Source: Mesostigma viride (Eukaryota > Streptophyta > Mesostigmatophyceae > Mesostigmatales > Mesostigmataceae). From it: 64,000 nt of DNA. Numbering within the stretch: position 1 is the stretch's first letter; each line of letters opens with the position of its first letter. The DNA lies in NCBI GenBank assembly GCA_009746045.1, contig RPFO01000120.1:62001-126000 (forward strand), given 5' to 3'. Of this stretch, positions 1-11,010 are shown one piece after another. A program made the position numbers and the translations under genes. Below the pieces are notes generated by a model, which did no database searches, was not told the DNA's origin, and saw nothing but the letters and a program-made list of their open reading frames with translations.

Positions 1-868
1 GCCCTGGCCCTGGCTCTTGCCTTGCCCTTGGCCACCCTTGTTCTGCTGACCACCCTGGTGACCACCAGCCTGCTGCTGACCCTTGCCTTTGGATCCCTGC
101 TGCTGGCCCTTGCCACCCTGGTTACCATTCTGCCTGCGCCTGTTAGCCCTCTGACGCCTACTAGGTCTCCCTGAGCACCCTGCCCAGGGGCGTCACCATG
201 GACCTGATGAGCGGAGGCTGAAGGGGCACCAGTCACCTGGATTGCCTTGCAAGCAGCATTGTCAGATGGACGGATATTGAAAATAACCTTTTGCAAGGCT
301 GGCCACGTCCCATCTGTCTGATCAGCAAACATCCTAGCTGCATTTCTCCCATCCACACTCAGCCCCATGCGATCCAGGAAGTAATCTGCCACTGCTCTAT
401 CAGTCAGATTGAAGCCATGCTTGGCCCCCTTCTCCCTGATGCGTGTGAGCCGCTGCAGCTCCTCAGCTATTGTGCCCTTGATCTCAAAGGTATCATAGCT
501 GAGCTTATAGTGATTAGTGAGGTTGAGTACCTTATCAGAAAACTCCTGACGTAGGCCCTCTAGGAACTGAGACCAAGTCAGCTTGTCCTTGACAGCCTGC
601 CTAGCCTTGTCCCTCACCCGCTCACTTGAATCCCTATTAGTCGTGGATGTGTGGAATACCTGCACAAGGTTGACAGTGGGATCTACAGAGCATGAAACTA
701 GCTCCATATCCTCCAACCACTTGTCTAGCTCTTCCTGTCCCACAGGAGGCTTGAGAGGCTTCTGGCCATTCATCACAGCCACAGCACTCATATGAGGTCT
801 AGTCCCAGGCAAAGCACGAGGGTCACTGCCAATGACAGCAGCTCCTACTGGTGCTAATGGCGCAGGAA
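1..868 (-). pseudogene. Gag capsid-like fragment of LTR element E
   Basis: The minus strand is open from about 868 to the window edge and reads as a helical Gag-like domain. The C-terminal part of the domain (around 430-260) has the pattern AHGF-N-x-D...L-x-x-GL, shared with the Gag of element D (49357-50073) and more weakly with B and A. Below about 180 the frame that makes sense is the -1 frame, a Gly/Gln/Lys-rich tail (GGKGQQQGSKGKG and similar) like the tail preceding the zinc knuckle in D. The first frame also stays open, so the shift is inferred from composition. The element continues past the left edge. This is Gag of the AGTT-type clade. Whether the shift is a mutation or recoding cannot be decided here. 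Confidence 0.6.
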
Positions 869-1384
869 CATAGCTGCAGGAACACCAGACGGAGGCACAC
901 ATGGTCTCTTACCAGGTGCTTGCCGTTCAGCATCATTCTGGCCCTCCCCCGTCAGCACCACGCCGTCGGTTGGCCACCCTGCACGCTCCTCCCCTTGTGC
1001 CACCTCTTTCCTCTTCCGGTTGGACGCCCTCCTGCCATTGACGCCCTCTGCCGTTGGGATTGCCTGTCCCTCTGGCACGACGTTGGCGGGGCCTCCCGTG
1101 TCTGCCCTTGCCTCACCCCCGCCATCCCCCGCTCCCGCCCCGCTCCCGCTGCCGCCCCGCGCGTGTTACGAAGCATTATAGAATACCACAGAAAACACAC
1201 GCAGATATGGCGCTGGAACCCACTCAGGCTCACGCACTTACTCCAGACGAGGCCGCCTCCTGGCTTGCACTCGCCTGCCCCTCCTCACGGTCTGGACGCT
1301 GCTCAACACCCTCAGCAACCGATGTGGCTGCTGCTGCCTCTGCGACAATCTGGAGGTCTGGGTTAAACTCTCCCAGCACGCAGG

Positions 1385-2529
1385 TCACAGGTCGCCCGTC
1401 TTCCTTGCGTTCGACTGGATGTTGTGTCTCGCCTGGGTTGCGATGCCAAGCAAGATGCGCAACCACCGCTTACCGCCGCCGACAAGCTCGTTCTGCTCGC
1501 CTCGGCCGTAACGGTCGTACTCGTGAGTCACCTCACGAGGGATATGCAGATCAGCTCTCTGCCTTGCCTCGTAGGTCTCGGTAGTGCCGTCGCCCTCGTT
1601 TATCTGCTGGGCTGAGCGCTTGACGGAGCCCTCTGGCTTGTCAGTCCACTCAAAATGGACGTCTTCAGGCGTCTTCTCGACCCCTGCGACAATCTCCACC
1701 TCCGGACCCCACGCAGTGGTGGTTTCCGGCCTCGGTGTATCAAGCCTGGAGTACACTCCGAAAGGCTGCGTGGTAATATAGAACCTGTCTGCGTACCCTC
1801 TCGACTCTTGCAAAAGGACAGCAACAAGATTCTCAATGGTTTGGGCAAATACCTCCGCCGTGCTCCAAGGATTTACCGTCTCCCGAGCACGCGCGTTCCG
1901 GATGATGTCGGCGTCTGGTACCCCCTCTCCTAGCACTGCTGTCGCCACCCAGTGGTTGAACAGTCTGGTGCTGCCGAGCGCTGTTGCCACGATCTGGCTA
2001 AGCGCCTCCCTGGCTAGGTCGAGACCGGCAAGCGTGATATGGGCGCCCTGATAAGCGACCTCCACACGATTAGCAGTTTCAGCTAGCGCGTCCGAATGCG
2101 CACCAACTCTTCCACCGCCACTCGCCCCGTCTCACCTGGAGAAATCACGACGCGAGCCCGTTGTATAATCGGGTCCGCCGCCGCTGGCCTGCTGCCTCCC
2201 CCACTCACCGCCACCCACCCCTCTTCTGCCAAGTGCCTCGCTACGTAGGCCGCTTGCACGAATGTTGGAGCGTTTGCTTGGTTACGGTAGGGGAAAAACG
2301 CTTGCGCGTCTCTCTGCTCGTTCGCCTCACCAGCACCGTGGCTGCTTGACGATGAACCAGACATGAAAGCGTGGAAGCAATAGTACGATTTGCGCAGCAA
2401 CTCGTCAGCAGAGCTTGTGAGCTCCTGGTCCTTGCCGGCTGGAATGACCCTAGGCTGCTGGCTAGCAACCTTTATCCTCACACCAGGCCTACGACCCTCG
2501 ATAGGCTCGCCACTCGTCGTGACGACCAA
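1385..2529 (-). pseudogene. 5' ORF of LTR element E, frameshifted
   Basis: Two minus-strand ORFs, 2529-2083 and 2065-1385, join if one frameshift near 2085 is allowed: the first ends EELVRIRTR while the sense frame continues with a helical Ala-rich segment leading into VAYQGAHITLAG. The joined product is about 380 residues, acidic, with no motif that I recognise. It precedes the Gag-like domain at 868-1, just as the 48478-49190 ORF precedes Gag in element D. The stretch 1384-869 between the two is a low-complexity, hydrophilic linker with several short ORFs. A spliced junction instead of a frameshift is possible. Confidence 0.45.
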
Positions 2530-3490
2530 GGTTCGTGTGTGAAGACGCTCGTTGCCTCGTTGAGCCTCGAGCTATATGCAACCTCGTTCCATCCTTGTTC
2601 CTCGGTCATGAGCAACGCTGGGCAACGCTACATTGCCAGAGCCTCGTATCGCTGCCTTGCATCCTCGTTGCAGGCAGCATACAGGAATCTCTGGCTATCC
2701 TGTGTCTAGGACAGCACAGGACCTGCCACAGTCCTGCAAGGACTTACATCCTTGCAGACCTGCTGGCTGGTTACTGGCTTCTACTAGCCACAGTACCGTT
2801 GAGCCCTCAGTACACTGTGTCCCAGTCACGTGAGAGTCCAGGCTAAGCCTGTGCAGGCACGGCCTGCCACGTGTCCTGTCCACTATGCCCTGAGTGTGCC
2901 CCGCCCTCGCCCACCGGTCCGCAGTACTTCGGGACTTGATAACTTTCTAGTCCCTTGTCTGTTCTAGGCGGTTGACACGGCGTTGGAAAGGTCTCCTCAA
3001 CCTGCATCCATCTAGCACATTGGTGCCCCAATATGCTAACTCATATGGCATTCATCTATGTAACCTTTTGCCTCTTGCTGTTGGTTGCTTTGCTTTTATG
3101 CGCTTTATTTCATTTCCTTGGTGGGATTAGCCTGTGGAAGGCGGCCTCCCTCCTGCATCCTGTGTCGGCAGACATACTGACAGGCAGGATGAAGTGCAGG
3201 CAGAGGGGCAGGTGAACAGGGCTCCGTTTATATTTGCACACATGCTTGCCGATGGTACGCTATAGTTTGCGTGTATCTTTGCATGGTCATGTTTTGGCAT
3301 GCAGGCCTGGACAGATATGTTCAAATATGGTCGCATGCGTGCATGCACGCATGCATGAATGGGTTTACGCATGTTGCCAGCCACATAGGTAGGCACGTGG
3401 GAACGCTCGCAAGCTGACGACACTACCAGGTCAGGCTGGTCTGGACCTGGAAGACACACAGGAGGCAGGCAGCCTTGGATGGTGTGGTGG
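2530..3490. other. non-coding stretch, possible E leader or LTR
   Basis: No supported gene. The part nearest element E (2530-3030) has the length and position of a leader or LTR for the minus-strand element, but I found no AGTT..AACT pair bounding it. From 3290 to 3400 it becomes rich in GCATGC-type alternating purine/pyrimidine tracts, leading into the microsatellite block. Confidence 0.4.
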
Positions 3491-3491
3491 T

Positions 3492-3987
3492 GGGGGGGGG
3501 AGGGAGGGAGGGAGGGAGGGAGGGAGGGAGGGAGGGAGGGAGGGAGGGAGGGAGGGAGGGAGGGAGGGAGGGAGGGAGGGAGGGAGGGAGGGAGGGAGGG
3601 AGGGAGGGAGGGAGGAGGGAGGGAGGGAGGGAGGGAGGGAGGAGGGAGGAGAGGAGGGAGGGAGGAGAGGGAGGGAGGGAGGGAGGGAGGGAGGGAGGGA
3701 GGGAGGGAGGGAGGAGAGGGAGGGAGGGAGGGAGGGAGGGAGGGAGGGAGGGAGGGAGGGAGGTCCGAGGGAGGGAGGGAGGGAGGGAGGGAGGGAGGGA
3801 GGGAGGGAGGGAGGGAGGGAGGGAGGGAGGGAGGGAGGGAGGGAGGGAGGGAGGGAGGGAGGGAGGGAGGGAGGGAGGGAGGGAGGGAGGGAGGGAGGGA
3901 GGGAGGGAGGGAGGGAGGGAGGGAGGGAGGGAGGGAGGGAGGGAGGGAGGGAGGGAGGGAGGGAGGGAGGAAGGGAAGAAGGGAGGG
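3492..3987 (+). repeat. (GGGA)n microsatellite, about 0.5 kb
   Basis: Nearly uninterrupted GGGA repeats with a few AGG or AGAGG interruptions and one GTCC interruption near 3764. The long ORFs on both strands here (Gly-Arg-Glu or Leu-Pro-Pro-Ser repeats) are products of the tetranucleotide period, not genes. Each G3 run is separated by a single A, so the plus strand has very high G-quadruplex potential. Confidence 0.97.
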
Positions 3988-3998
3988 CATGACTGCGT

Positions 3999-4360
<362 letters not shown>

Positions 4361-4361
4361 A

Positions 4362-4498
4362 TGGGTGGGTGGGTGGGGGTGGGTGGGTGGTGGGTGGGTG
4401 GGTGGGTGGGTGGGTGGGTGGGTGGGTGGGTGGGTGGGTGGGTGGGTGGGTGGGTGGGTGGGTGGGTGGGTGGGTGGGTGGGTGGGTGGGTGGGTGGG
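4362..4498 (+). repeat. (GGGT)n microsatellite
   Basis: GGGT tetranucleotide repeat, the third member of a 1-kb compound G-rich block. G3 runs with one-base loops again predict G-quadruplexes on the plus strand. The stretch 4500-4720 after it is AT-richer and holds nothing recognisable. Confidence 0.97.
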
Positions 4499-4719
4499 GA
4501 AGGTGTGCTTTTTATTATGATGATTATTATAGCTAAGTTACGTGTGTGTTGTTGATGTACATGTTGACGTTGTATCATGGGCGTGTGCCCTAAGTCTGCC
4601 TTCCTGCAATATCACATAATATATCATCTAGATGTGTTGTTGGGAACCTGACTATATATCCCAAATTAACTGGAATGGTTGACATTCAACTATGGGATGA
4701 ACCCCACGAAAAACAATTA

Positions 4720-6004
4720 CTAGGAACTGCCATTTTTGTGCTATGTTTGCTAGCATCTGTCACCTATTTGTCATGCAAACAGTCTGAATTTCTTGTGGGC
4801 AGTTAACATAGATGTTTTTATGAGCTGTGCAAATTTCTAGGCTTGACTGAGTTCATTGATATAGGCACCCATGTGTTGGAAACCTTGGAAAACCAAGAAA
4901 AACTGCATTTGGGGGGGGGGTTCGCTACCATCAGTCACCATTTTGTCATCCAACCAGCCTGCAACTTTGTGGGCATGCTGCATGGGATGTGTTTAGAACA
5001 TGTGCAAAGTTCCAGCTCCAACTGAGCTCTATTGGTGTCATTATGTATGCATATGTGTGATAAAACCCTTGGAAAACCAAGAAAAACTGCATTCTTGGGG
5101 TATTTATGCTAGCATTTGTCACCTATTTGTCATCCAACCAGCCTGCAACTTTGTGGGCATGCTGCATGGGATGTGTTTAGAACATGTGCAAAGTTCCAGC
5201 TCCAACTGAGTTCATTTGGAGTCATTATGTATGCATATGTGTGACAAAACCTTTGGAAAATTACCAAGAAAAAATGCATTTTGGGGGTATTTATGCTAGC
5301 ATTTGTCACCTATTTGTCATCCAACCAGCCTGCAACTTTGTGGGCATGCTGCATGGGATGTGTTTAGAACATGTGCAAAGTTCCAGCTCCAACTGAGCTC
5401 TATTGGAGTCATTATGTATGCATATGTGTGATAAAACCCTTGAAAAACCATGAAAAACTGCATTTTGGGGGTATTTATGCTAGCATTTGTCACCTATTTG
5501 TCATCCAACCAGCCTGCAACTTTGTGGGCGTGCTTCATGGGATGTGTTTAGAACATGTGCAAAGTTCCAGCTCCAAATGAGCTCTATTGGAGTCATTATG
5601 TATGCATATGTGTGATAAAACCCTTGAAAAACCATGAAAAACTGCATTTGGGGGGTATTTATGCTACCATCAGTCACCTATTTGTCATCCAACCAGCCTG
5701 CAACTTTGTGGGCACGCTGCATGGGATGTCTTTAAAACATGTGCAAAGTTCCAGCTCCAACTGAGTTCATTTGGAGTCATTATGTATGCATATGTGTGAT
5801 AAAACCCTTGAAAAACCATGAAAAACTGCATTTTGGGGGTATTTATGCTAGCATTTGTCACCTATTTGTCATCCAACCAGCCTGAAACTTTGTGGGCATG
5901 CTGCATGGAATGTGTTTAGAACATGTGCAAAGTCCCAGGCCCAACTGAGTTCATTTGGAGTCTTTATATATGCATACATGCCAGAAAGTGCTGAAAATAC
6001 GGTA
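4720..6004 (+). repeat. 184-bp satellite array, about six units
   Basis: The motif CATGTGCAAAGTTCC recurs at 4999, 5183, 5370, 5554, 5738 and 5922, giving periods of 184, 187, 184, 184 and 184 bp. A more diverged unit lies at 4720-4900. Each unit contains a short ORF of about 69 codons that repeats with the unit; this is shared ancestry and not evidence of coding. The array is cut by the dimeric element at 6005, and a related TGCTAGCAAATGTCACC segment resumes at 7968, so the dimer inserted into or beside the array. Confidence 0.93.
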
Positions 6005-7965
6005 TTCATGTCCCACGTAGCTCCCACAAAAACCAGCATCTTCATTAAAACAATAAGTGGAAGCATACATGTGACACTAATTGACATGCCCGGAGGCACG
6101 CCGTTCAAGGCCCTTCATGAAGTACGTTGCCCTAGAGGCAACCAAGACACGGGTGGGTGGGTGGGGAGCAAAGAAAGAGGCCGACAAAACCAGCCAGAGC
6201 GGCTTTTAGTCGCAAAACCTCCCTTATCCCTAGCTAACTGACGTCATTAAACCCTTATGTTTAGTGGATGCTAGTAAGACGCTAACCGTACAGACCGGGG
6301 GTAGAATATCCCGAATCTGCACGGCTAGTATTAAATAATGCGTAGGTTGTTCTTTTCAGGGGCACTGCACCTCACGCCCCGTTCCGCCCGGGTATAATCA
6401 ACCCAAGCGCGGAACGCACATTTTATTTAATTCATTTTTCAACCATGCACTATATTGCATCTACTAATCACAAAAGCTCTAGCCAAACAGCTACGAGTAA
6501 ACACTACGACCTATAAGCCGCTCATCCAGCGGCCTCTTGTTCCCGCATTCACGTATAGAAGAAACTCCGTTCAAAGAACCCCGATTCATGTCCCACGTAG
6601 CTCCCACAAAAACCAGCATCTTCATTAAAACAATAAGTGGAAGCATACATGTGACACTAATTGACATGCCCGGAGGCACGCCGTTCAAGGCCCTTCATGA
6701 AGTACGTTGCCCAATCACCCCCGCCCTGGCTTTCCCTTGAAGCCGCACTCCACCTTGCTCGTTGTCACAAGTGACCGCCCTGCCGCAAAACGGGAGCCCC
6801 CCCACATCGGGAGGCGTGTGCCCGGCGGCTGTGGATGCATGGCCAGGCCCAAAAAGGCCCAGCGCATTTGCACTGCGATTGCGCACGGCCAGCCTATCAT
6901 GACCCCTCTCGGGGCCCCGAGTCGGTACCGCTATGGCCGTCTCCCCATAGACCCGGGGTGCTTCGAGAAAAAACGTGGACCTAGCCCAGGCCCCGCCAGC
7001 CCGGATGCCCGAGGCCACAGCCCCAGGCACCTGGCTGAACGAGAGTCCGTTCAGCCAAGACCGCATTCCCCCCGAGGTTTCTATGCGTGGGGAAAAATTT
7101 CTAGCTTAGGCGCTTTTCCCATCGCCGTCCCCAGCCCCAACCACCCCCCCTCGGCGGAAGGCAATTGCAAAGTTTGCTGGCCAGCAGCAATTTCCGAAGA
7201 AAAAGCCGCAGGCCGCGGACCGAGACACGGGTCGCCAGTGCCAGCCATCCGGCTCCAACCCGGGGTGCAAGCATCCCCAGGTACGGAGCACCAGCTCGCG
7301 CACTGGGCCGACCAAGCGACAGTTGAGCACCTGTCACGGCATCCGGCCCACCAAAGACCCCAAGCTGGGGAAAAGGTGCGGACCGGAGGTAATCATTTTC
7401 TTTTCTTTTAGTTAACCGAGCGAGGAACTACGCCTGGCCGGTTAACAACTGGAAGTCTCACCACTGGCCAAGTGGCCAGTGCAACCAGTGCTTTTGGGAT
7501 TTTGCTCCGCAGCACCCATAGCTGCGGCTGCCGCCGCAACGACAACGAGCAAAGAAAGAGGCCGACAAAACCAGCCAGAGCGGCTTTTAGTCGCAAAACC
7601 TCCCTTATCCCTAGCTAACTGACGTCATTAAACCCTTATGTTTAGTGGATGCTAGTAAGACGCTAACCGTACAGACCGGGGGTAGAATATCCCGAATCTG
7701 CACGGCTAGTATTAAATAATGCGTAGGTTGTTCTTTTCAGGGGCACTGCACCTCACGCCCCGTTCCGCCCGGGTATAATCAACCCAAGCGCGGAACGCAC
7801 ATTTTATTTAATTCATTTTTCAACCATGCACTATATTGCATCTACTAATCACAAAAGCTCTAGCCAAACAGCTACGAGTAAACACTACGACCTATAAGCC
7901 GCTCATCCAGCGGCCTCTTGTTCCCGCATTCACGTATAGAAGAAACTCCGTTCAAAGAACCCCGA
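6005..7965 (+). mobile_element. dimeric repeat element, copy 1 (short unit + long unit)
   Basis: Two tandem units, 6005-6584 and 6585-7965, begin with the same ~128-bp block (block a) and end with the same ~420-bp block (block b, ending AACCCCGA). The middle is 34 bp in the first unit and about 835 bp in the second, so the first looks like an internally deleted version of the second. The same dimer recurs at 39248-41209 with one visible single-base difference. Block b has a hairpin (GCCGCT, loop CATCC, AGCGGC) about 45-60 bp from its end. There is no clear target duplication and no transposase. The class is unknown: not an LTR pair in the usual sense, and it lacks TC..CTRR Helitron ends. Confidence 0.75.
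6008..6241 (+). CDS. short ORF with ubiquitin-like start (uncertain)
   Basis: The ORF opens at the ATG three bases into block a and reads MSHVAPTKTSIFIKTISG... then VTL-x-x-x-P-x-x-T, which resembles the first two strands and turn of ubiquitin (IFVKTLTGKTITLEV..P..T): I, F, K, T, G, T, L, P and T agree over about 26 residues. After block a the reading frame diverges: the short unit runs on to about 78 codons, while in the long unit it stops after about 47. The rest of the beta-grasp fold and any Gly-Gly end are absent. It may be a captured fragment of a ubiquitin-like gene, or chance. Confidence 0.25.
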   Translation: MSHVAPTKTSIFIKTISGSIHVTLIDMPGGTPFKALHEVRCPRGNQDTGGWVGSKERGRQNQPERLLVAKPPLSLAN

Positions 7966-8819
7966 TTTTTTGCTAGCAAATGTCACCATGTTACCATGCT
8001 GCATACTCCCCAAATTTTTTTTTACCACATGGCATCATAAGATATCTGATAAGGAACCTTGGTGCCAAATTTGAGGTCAAACAGACCATTATTCCTTCTC
8101 CAAATAATTTCCAGGGGAAGAAAATGGGTTTTCGGATTAATGTGTGTGTCAAGACATGTCACGGTGGCACGGTGGCACGGTGGCACGGTGGCACGGTGGC
8201 ACGGTGGCACGGTGGCACGGTGGCACGGTGGCACGGTGGCACGGTGGCACAGTGGCATCCCACGTTGGGCAGTGCTTGTGGGCAATATAACATTAGTATT
8301 GGACGTTATGTTACCTCGTGACACCATACAAAATCATAAAATGGTAGTTTTATGGTGCAACGGTGCAACGGTGCAACGGTGCAACGGTGCAACGGTGCAA
8401 CGGTGCAACGGTGCAACGGTGGCACAGTGGCACCCCACTTTAGGCAGTGCTTGTGGACATTATAACATTAGTATTGGACGTTATGTTACCTCATGACACC
8501 ATACAAAATCATAAAATGGTAGTTTTATGGTGCAACGGTGCAACGGTGCAACGGTGCAACGGTGGCACAGTGGCACCCCACTTTAGGCAGTGCTTGTGGA
8601 CATTATAACATTAGTATTGGACGTTATGTTACCTCGTGACACCATACAAAATCATAAAATGGTAGTTTTATGGTGCAACGGTGCAACGGTGCAACGGTGT
8701 CAAAACATGATGTCAGAGACACTTACCTCCTATAGCTTTGGACCTAAGGGAGGTACAAAATAACAAAGTTGAAAAAAAGTCAAATTGTACTAGTGCTGGA
8801 GTACAATTCCAGGTGTGCT
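7966..8819. mobile_element. right terminal part of TIR element T5
   Basis: The copia integrase X1 is broken at a TA dinucleotide (8820-8821). Reading inward from the break, the sequence AGCACACCTGG, then AATTGTACTCCAGCACTAG, matches the left terminus of T4 (ATTTGTACTACAGCACTAG at about 35095-35113). T5 is therefore a relative of T4, and both have octamer arrays beside the terminus. No left terminus was found between 1 and 8160, so T5 probably extends beyond the window and encloses everything to its left. Confidence 0.65.
8161..8700 (+). repeat. octamer minisatellite in higher-order units (GGTGGCAC, GGTGCAAC)
   Basis: About eleven copies of the 8-bp unit GGTGGCAC (8161-8255) are followed by three higher-order units, each made of a unique segment (CAGTGCTTGTGG..., then an ATAACATTAGTATTGGACG region) plus a variable number of GGTGCAAC octamers. 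Spacing of the unique segment is 175 and then 143 bp, a difference of four octamers. These arrays sit just inside the right end of element T5. Confidence 0.93.
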
Positions 8820-8821
8820 TA

Positions 8822-9162
8822 GGGCCCAGAACTCCTTGCCGAGGCCAGCATGCGCCAGCATGCTCCTGGTCATGCTAACTGCGACGCCCCAGAATCGCTC
8901 CGCCACGCCGTTCTGCTCCGGCGTATAGGGGGGCGAGAACTCTTGCCGCACGCCATACTCGGCGCAGACGGCGCGCCAGCCCTGGCCAGTGAAAACCGCG
9001 TCTTGGTCGGAGCGAAGCTCCACAGGCGCCGTGGCCGCGGACGCCCTGAACGGCTTGATCTCCGTGGCCAGGAAGTGACGCAGGCTCCCAACGGCAGCGT
9101 CCTTCGTCTTCAAGAAGTAAACCCAGTGAAAACGAGTGGCTTCATCCGTGATGCCCAGGACA
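8822..9162 (-). pseudogene. copia integrase core fragment, X1
   Basis: Minus-strand reading gives the classic Ty1/copia integrase core: LGITDEATRFHWVYFL, the second catalytic Asp in ELRSDQDAVFTG, and the catalytic Glu in EQNGVAERFWG. The sequence is close to the plus-strand copy at 61430-61760. It is broken on the left by T5 at GKEFWAL and on the right by the CACTA element at 9165, with the N-terminal part continuing at 14199. The remainder of this copy (rest of integrase, RT, RNase H, 3' LTR) must lie left of T5, outside the window. Confidence 0.9.
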
Positions 9163-9164
9163 TA

Positions 9165-9510
9165 CACTAGGAACTCAGTTCTGATATTGCTGATAAAATC
9201 CTATAAAATTTTGATAAAAATAGGTGAATTCCTATAAAATTCTGATAAATTATGATGAAATTATGATGAAATTATGATAAAATTCTGATAAAACGTCTGA
9301 TATTTTCCTATAATTTTATCAGATTTTATCTAGGATGTACATTTTATCAAGTCTAGGTCAACTTGATAAAATGGCACCTAGGTAAAATCTGATAAAATGG
9401 CACCTAGGTAAAATCTGATAAAATGGCGCCTAGGTAAAATCTGATAAAATGGCGCCTATGAAAAATCTGATAAAATGGCGCCTAGGTAAAATCTGATAAA
9501 ATGGCGCAAC
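9165..9510. repeat. subterminal repeats of CACTA 1, left
   Basis: Dense CTGATAAAAT-type motifs, ending in about six direct copies of a 26-bp unit containing ATAAAATGGCGCCTAGGT (roughly 9365-9510). The right end carries the same decamer in the opposite orientation. Confidence 0.85.
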
Positions 9511-9656
9511 TGATCGAATACGAACACAAACTGTATTGATACACACACAAGGAACGGTGCACTCAAGCATGGCTGTGGGTGGTGTGCAAAATAGACACCC
9601 ACAATCATCTCACAAATGCAATATAAAATCTGTTGACCGAGAAGTACAACGGGGCT

Positions 9657-9906
9657 CAACAGTCCTCGTCATCAAAGTCATCATCCTCATCATCACTGAA
9701 ACCATCACTAGGGCTGTCCCCGCCACCATTGCTGAAATAACTGGATGACTCTCTAGAAACAATCACAGGATACTGTCGAGTGCTACGGCAATGTGACCAA
9801 GGCTCAGAGCCTACAAAATCTGCATCCGCATGTGGCCTCTCGCCGTGTTGGACTGACGGATGTGCCCGGCCCGTCGGGCCCGACTGTGTTAGGTATATTG
9901 CCTGCA
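9657..9906 (-). CDS. terminal exon with acidic tail, CACTA 1
   Basis: On the minus strand a good 3' splice site (TTACATGCAG) at about 9907-9916 is followed by an open frame that ends in a Ser/Asp-rich tail, SDDEDDDFDDEDC and stop at 9657-9659. The right arm of the element carries a diverged inverted copy of the splice region (TTGCATGCAG near 13751). A comparable acidic C-terminus closes the ORF at 63239 in CACTA 3, in the same position relative to the left terminus. This may be the end of the transposase or accessory gene of the family. Function unknown. Confidence 0.4.
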
Positions 9907-11010
9907 TGTAAGACAAAAATACATCATCCAGCAAAGCACGCATCGGTACACACAAAAATTAGTTAGTGAGATGAACGCTACGCACTGGACGTGCCAACAA
10001 CTTTGCATGACTTCAGTTCACTTGTATGTAAGGATGCGGGCGAGATCGCAGCAGTTGCGTGGCTATCTATGAGTACCGGCCTAGTTTTAGGACAAAGAAG
10101 GTGAGATACATGGCCAAGAGAGAGACAGGGGTGCTCGAGAAAAAAATTGGCCAGTGATGTTCACCTAAATTGTATCTACATGCCTCACAAGTTGTAGGGA
10201 ACTGCACACCCAGGAATCCTGGAGTTGCAAAGTTTCCCTAACATGCCAAGAGGCCTCACAATCTACTTCATTGCAATCTCTACATGGTTAATACGGCAAT
10301 AAGAAAGAAACGCCTGATTAGTGCCAGGAAAAAGCAAGGCCAATCAACCAACAATATGCCCCGTTACAGGTAGGATGAAATCTAACGAGGCTGAAGGCTC
10401 TACGTCTGCAGTTGACACTAGCAGAAGTCGTTCAGGGTGGGGTGTGGGAGGGAGGGCATGACAAAAAGCTGTGATCTGAGCAAAAAGGATAAATATGCAA
10501 AGATGCTACCCATGCAAGGAAGCGAGATATAATCCAGCAATGCCACGAATGTTAACCAAGGCTACTGGATTGCAAAGAAGGTTCTACCGACAGCGAAGGA
10601 ATTGGTACGAATAAAGCCAACTATTTGTAGCTGAGAGCATCACCAGCGCCGGGGCTACAAAAAAATCGTGCACGGAAGCTGGAAGAACAAGGCCAATGGT
10701 GGCTGACACGCACAGCACGTTGATAATTGGAGGAATGAGCACTACATAAAGAATGACCACTGTTGCTCACCATCACGAATTCGCCGCGCTGGACAGGCGA
10801 CCAAGAGCTTTTCGCTGCACATGCGATGGGGCCGCGTGCAAGTCCAACGGTATCAGGCATCACAAGTACACGCGCAAAATTGACACCACAATGGCAACAC
10901 AGATGCACATGTGTTCCAGCGTAAGGAACTGCTTGATTCAGGACTGCATACGTTTCTCCCTCCATTGCTACCTCCGTGTACAAGCTCAGCATACATCGAC
11001 AGTGCACCTA
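9900..11010. repeat. left arm of internal inverted repeat, CACTA 1
   Basis: Segments at 9900-10020, 10160-10230 and 10650-10960 match, inverted and in mirror order, segments at 13640-13780, 13290-13370 and 12570-12860. By eye the arms are roughly 75-80% identical with indels. ORFs in the arms, such as 11007-10621, are not recognisable. Confidence 0.7.

Noticed and set aside
2530-3040. LTR of element E
   Set aside because: Position is suitable but no AGTT..AACT or TG..CA pair and no second copy in the window.
5000-5764. Series of ~69-codon ORFs with Met-Cys-Lys-Val starts
   Set aside because: One per 184-bp satellite unit and cut off at each unit; repeated because the DNA repeats.
6707-7411. 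234-codon Pro/Arg-rich ORF in the dimeric element
   Set aside because: Broken by a one-base difference in the otherwise identical copy at 39950-40655, and no known motif.
6166-7965. LTR pair (420-bp direct repeats 6166-6584 and 7547-7965) of a small TRIM retrotransposon
   Set aside because: Block a precedes the first repeat as well as following it, so the unit is a-(middle)-b in tandem; no primer site, polypurine tract or target duplication was seen.
8161-8700. CRISPR array
   Set aside because: Octamers are contiguous without unique spacers, the window is eukaryotic and no cas genes are present.
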